Assembly: GCA_903970555.1 (NCBI GenBank) | Contig: CAJCJD010000080.1 | Span: 1-42,724 of the forward strand | DNA: 42,724 nucleotides | Direction of reading: 5' to 3' | Source of the DNA: Vulcanimicrobiota bacterium | Lineage (GTDB): Bacteria; Pseudomonadota; Gammaproteobacteria; Xanthomonadales; Rhodanobacteraceae | Shown here: one piece after another, positions 41,452-42,724 of the stretch | Numbering within the stretch: position 1 is the stretch's first letter | How the letters are laid out: each line of letters starts with the position of its first letter | Made by a program: the position numbers and the translations under genes | The notes under the pieces: model-generated | The model's input: the letters and a program-made list of their open reading frames with translations, nothing else | Database searches by the model: none | What the model was told of the DNA's origin: nothing

Positions 41452-42724
41452 TCACGCAGTGATAGGTACGCCGGCAGGAGCGCGCGCGCGTCGTGCTTTC
41501 CCGTGGAAATACAGCGCTGACACCAGCGTAATCGCCATGCCGATGCCGGAAAGAGTCATCACCGTGTCGGCGTAGAACGATGCCCACGACAGATGCATGC
41601 CGCCGAATTCCTTCACCAGGATCACCGCGACACTGCCCATATAGCCGCTGCTATCGGCGATATACATGATGAATCCCACGTTGCCGCTAACGCGAAACGT
41701 CGCCAGCATGCGTTCGAAGAAGGTGGCGTTGTAGGGCACATAGGCCATGTACAAGCCAAAGCCGCTCAAGCCGACCCAACCGACCGGATCGATCATCGCG
41801 TGGTTATGCAGCCACGTGGCGAACACGGCGATGGTGAAGCCGCCGAAGATCAGCACATGGTTGAGCATCAGCGCTTTGAGGTTATCGCGCACCACCACGG
41901 TGAGCGCGGTGATGATCAACACCGCAATCGCGATCGGCACTTCTGTCTCGGTGAAGACGGATGCATCGCCGCCGCGACCCAAGTCACTCCAGATTTCCGC
42001 CGCGAAGTTGTCACGAAAATCGCGCGTCACCGTCAGTGCGACGTAAGCCACCACGATCATGGCGATGCCAGGCAGGAAGCGAGCGAGAAATGCACGTCGC
42101 GTGGCGGCATCCATCGGCATGCGTGCATTGCGCGCGGCGATGTCCGATGCGTCGGGTGGGGGTAAATGTTCCAGCACCCATGTCGCCAGGCATAACGGTG
42201 CAATGAACACCATGCCGGTGGCGAAAGGCATCCAGAACTCGCTGACATGCCAGCGAACCATCAGCCACATGCCCACCGATTTCACCACGCCCGAACCCAC
42301 GATAAAGCTGGCGCACATGCATGCACCCATCAGCTCGGTGCCGCGACGGCCTTCGAGATAGCCGAAGATCACGCCCCACACCATGCCCAGCGGCAAGCCG
42401 TTGAGAAACAGGAATGGAATGTTCCAGGGTGCCGGAACCAACGCGAAGCCGAGCAGCGCGATCCATGAAAAGCCGATCAATCCCGCCAGCGTTCGTGCGC
42501 GACGCGCGCGCTGGATTTCCGCAATCCAGGTAATGCCGCGCACTTTGCTGAGCATGTAGCCCATCACCTGCGCGATCACCAGCCACACTTTGTAGTCGAC
42601 GCCGGCCAGGTGCATGCCTTCGAACGACGCGGCCGTAAACGGTTTGCGGAAGGCGTACATCGACGCATAGGCCAGGAACGCGGCGCCGCCCGCCAGCAGA
42701 TTGATCGCCATGGGATGGCGACGG
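41452..42724 (-). CDS. MFS-type transporter, DUF5690 family (5' end outside window)
   Basis: At least 419 residues with about twelve membrane helices. The family mark YASMYAFRKPFTAASFEG lies near the visible N-terminus, followed by GLPLGMVWGVIFGYLEGRRGTELM, ACMCASFIVGSGVVKSVG, VPYNATFFERMLATFR and ADSSGYMGSVAVIL. The fold resembles sugar-phosphate/glycerol-3-phosphate antiporters (MYAFRKPF), though the substrate is unknown. The first ATG in the window is at 42711, but the frame stays open to the edge, and family members have more residues before the first helix, so the true start is probably outside. A phosphate-ester substrate would fit the phosphorus theme of the region. Confidence 0.85.
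   Translation of the reverse strand, partial: RRHPMAINLLAGGAAFLAYASMYAFRKPFTAASFEGMHLAGVDYKVWLVIAQVMGYMLSKVRGITWIAEIQRARRARTLAGLIGFSWIALLGFALVPAPWNIPFLFLNGLPLGMVWGVIFGYLEGRRGTELMGACMCASFIVGSGVVKSVGMWLMVRWHVSEFWMPFATGMVFIAPLCLATWVLEHLPPPDASDIAARNARMPMDAATRRAFLARFLPGIAMIVVAYVALTVTRDFRDNFAAEIWSDLGRGGDASVFTETEVPIAIAVLIITALTVVVRDNLKALMLNHVLIFGGFTIAVFATWLHNHAMIDPVGWVGLSGFGLYMAYVPYNATFFERMLATFRVSGNVGFIMYIADSSGYMGSVAVILVKEFGGMHLSWASFYADTVMTLSGIGMAITLVSALYFHGKARRARAPAGVPITA

Noticed and set aside
1..42724. CRISPR array, tRNA or rRNA genes
   Set aside because: No regularly spaced repeats and no cloverleaf or rRNA sequence was found by reading.

Overview
The window reads as a chromosomal segment of a high-GC gammaproteobacterium of the Xanthomonadales, most likely Rhodanobacteraceae (Dyella, Luteibacter or Rhodanobacter type). 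This is an inference from gene content: an rsmG-parA-parB block, an algZ-algR-hemC block, a TonB-dependent receptor paired with a TPR-sulfotransferase, an S9 peptidase, and REP-like palindromes in the gaps. No rRNA, tRNA or CRISPR array was seen.

Layout. 1-1960: a visibly AT-richer accessory patch with a short ORF, an unrecognised two-helix membrane protein, a small unknown soluble protein and what look like the remains of an insertion-sequence end. 1962-9221: a short SPFH-like membrane protein, rsmG, parA, parB, a GT2 glycosyltransferase, a DUF488 protein, a patatin-like lipase, a WYL regulator and a polytopic membrane protein. 9311-13607: a DUF481 outer-membrane protein, then on the minus strand an esterase, the AlgZ/AlgR-type two-component pair and hemC. 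13860-20008: a secreted S9 peptidase; an iron module on the minus strand (PadR/YqjI-type regulator, Fur-like protein, YqjH-type ferric reductase); a methyltransferase coupled to a flavin-reductase-like protein. 20192-24933: a TonB-dependent receptor followed by a TPR-sulfotransferase.

25440-33212 is the most distinctive part: a complete C-P lyase locus for phosphonate breakdown. phnGHIJKLM runs on the minus strand in tightly overlapping genes. phnF, a DUF1045 gene and phnN run divergently on the plus strand. A palindromic operator (TGTCTAG-TTAT-CTAGACA) lies in the divergent gap. No phnCDE transporter and no phnP is present here. The DUF1045 protein carries two H-x-T-L motifs of the 2H phosphoesterase type and is a candidate stand-in for PhnP. 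The TonB receptor downstream of phnM has GTCTAGAC and further TGTCT motifs upstream that resemble the phn operator, so it may be the outer-membrane port for phosphonates.

33345-37134 continues with an alpha/beta hydrolase, a DUF4124 protein and a Tat-exported phospholipase C whose upstream region holds a good Pho-box candidate, so 22-37 kb looks enriched for phosphorus acquisition. 37300-38868 holds a HIT protein and a cluster of small stress-type proteins, including a 27-residue membrane peptide. 39051-42724 holds a three-PAS LuxR regulator, a small unknown protein and a DUF5690-type MFS transporter that runs off the right edge.
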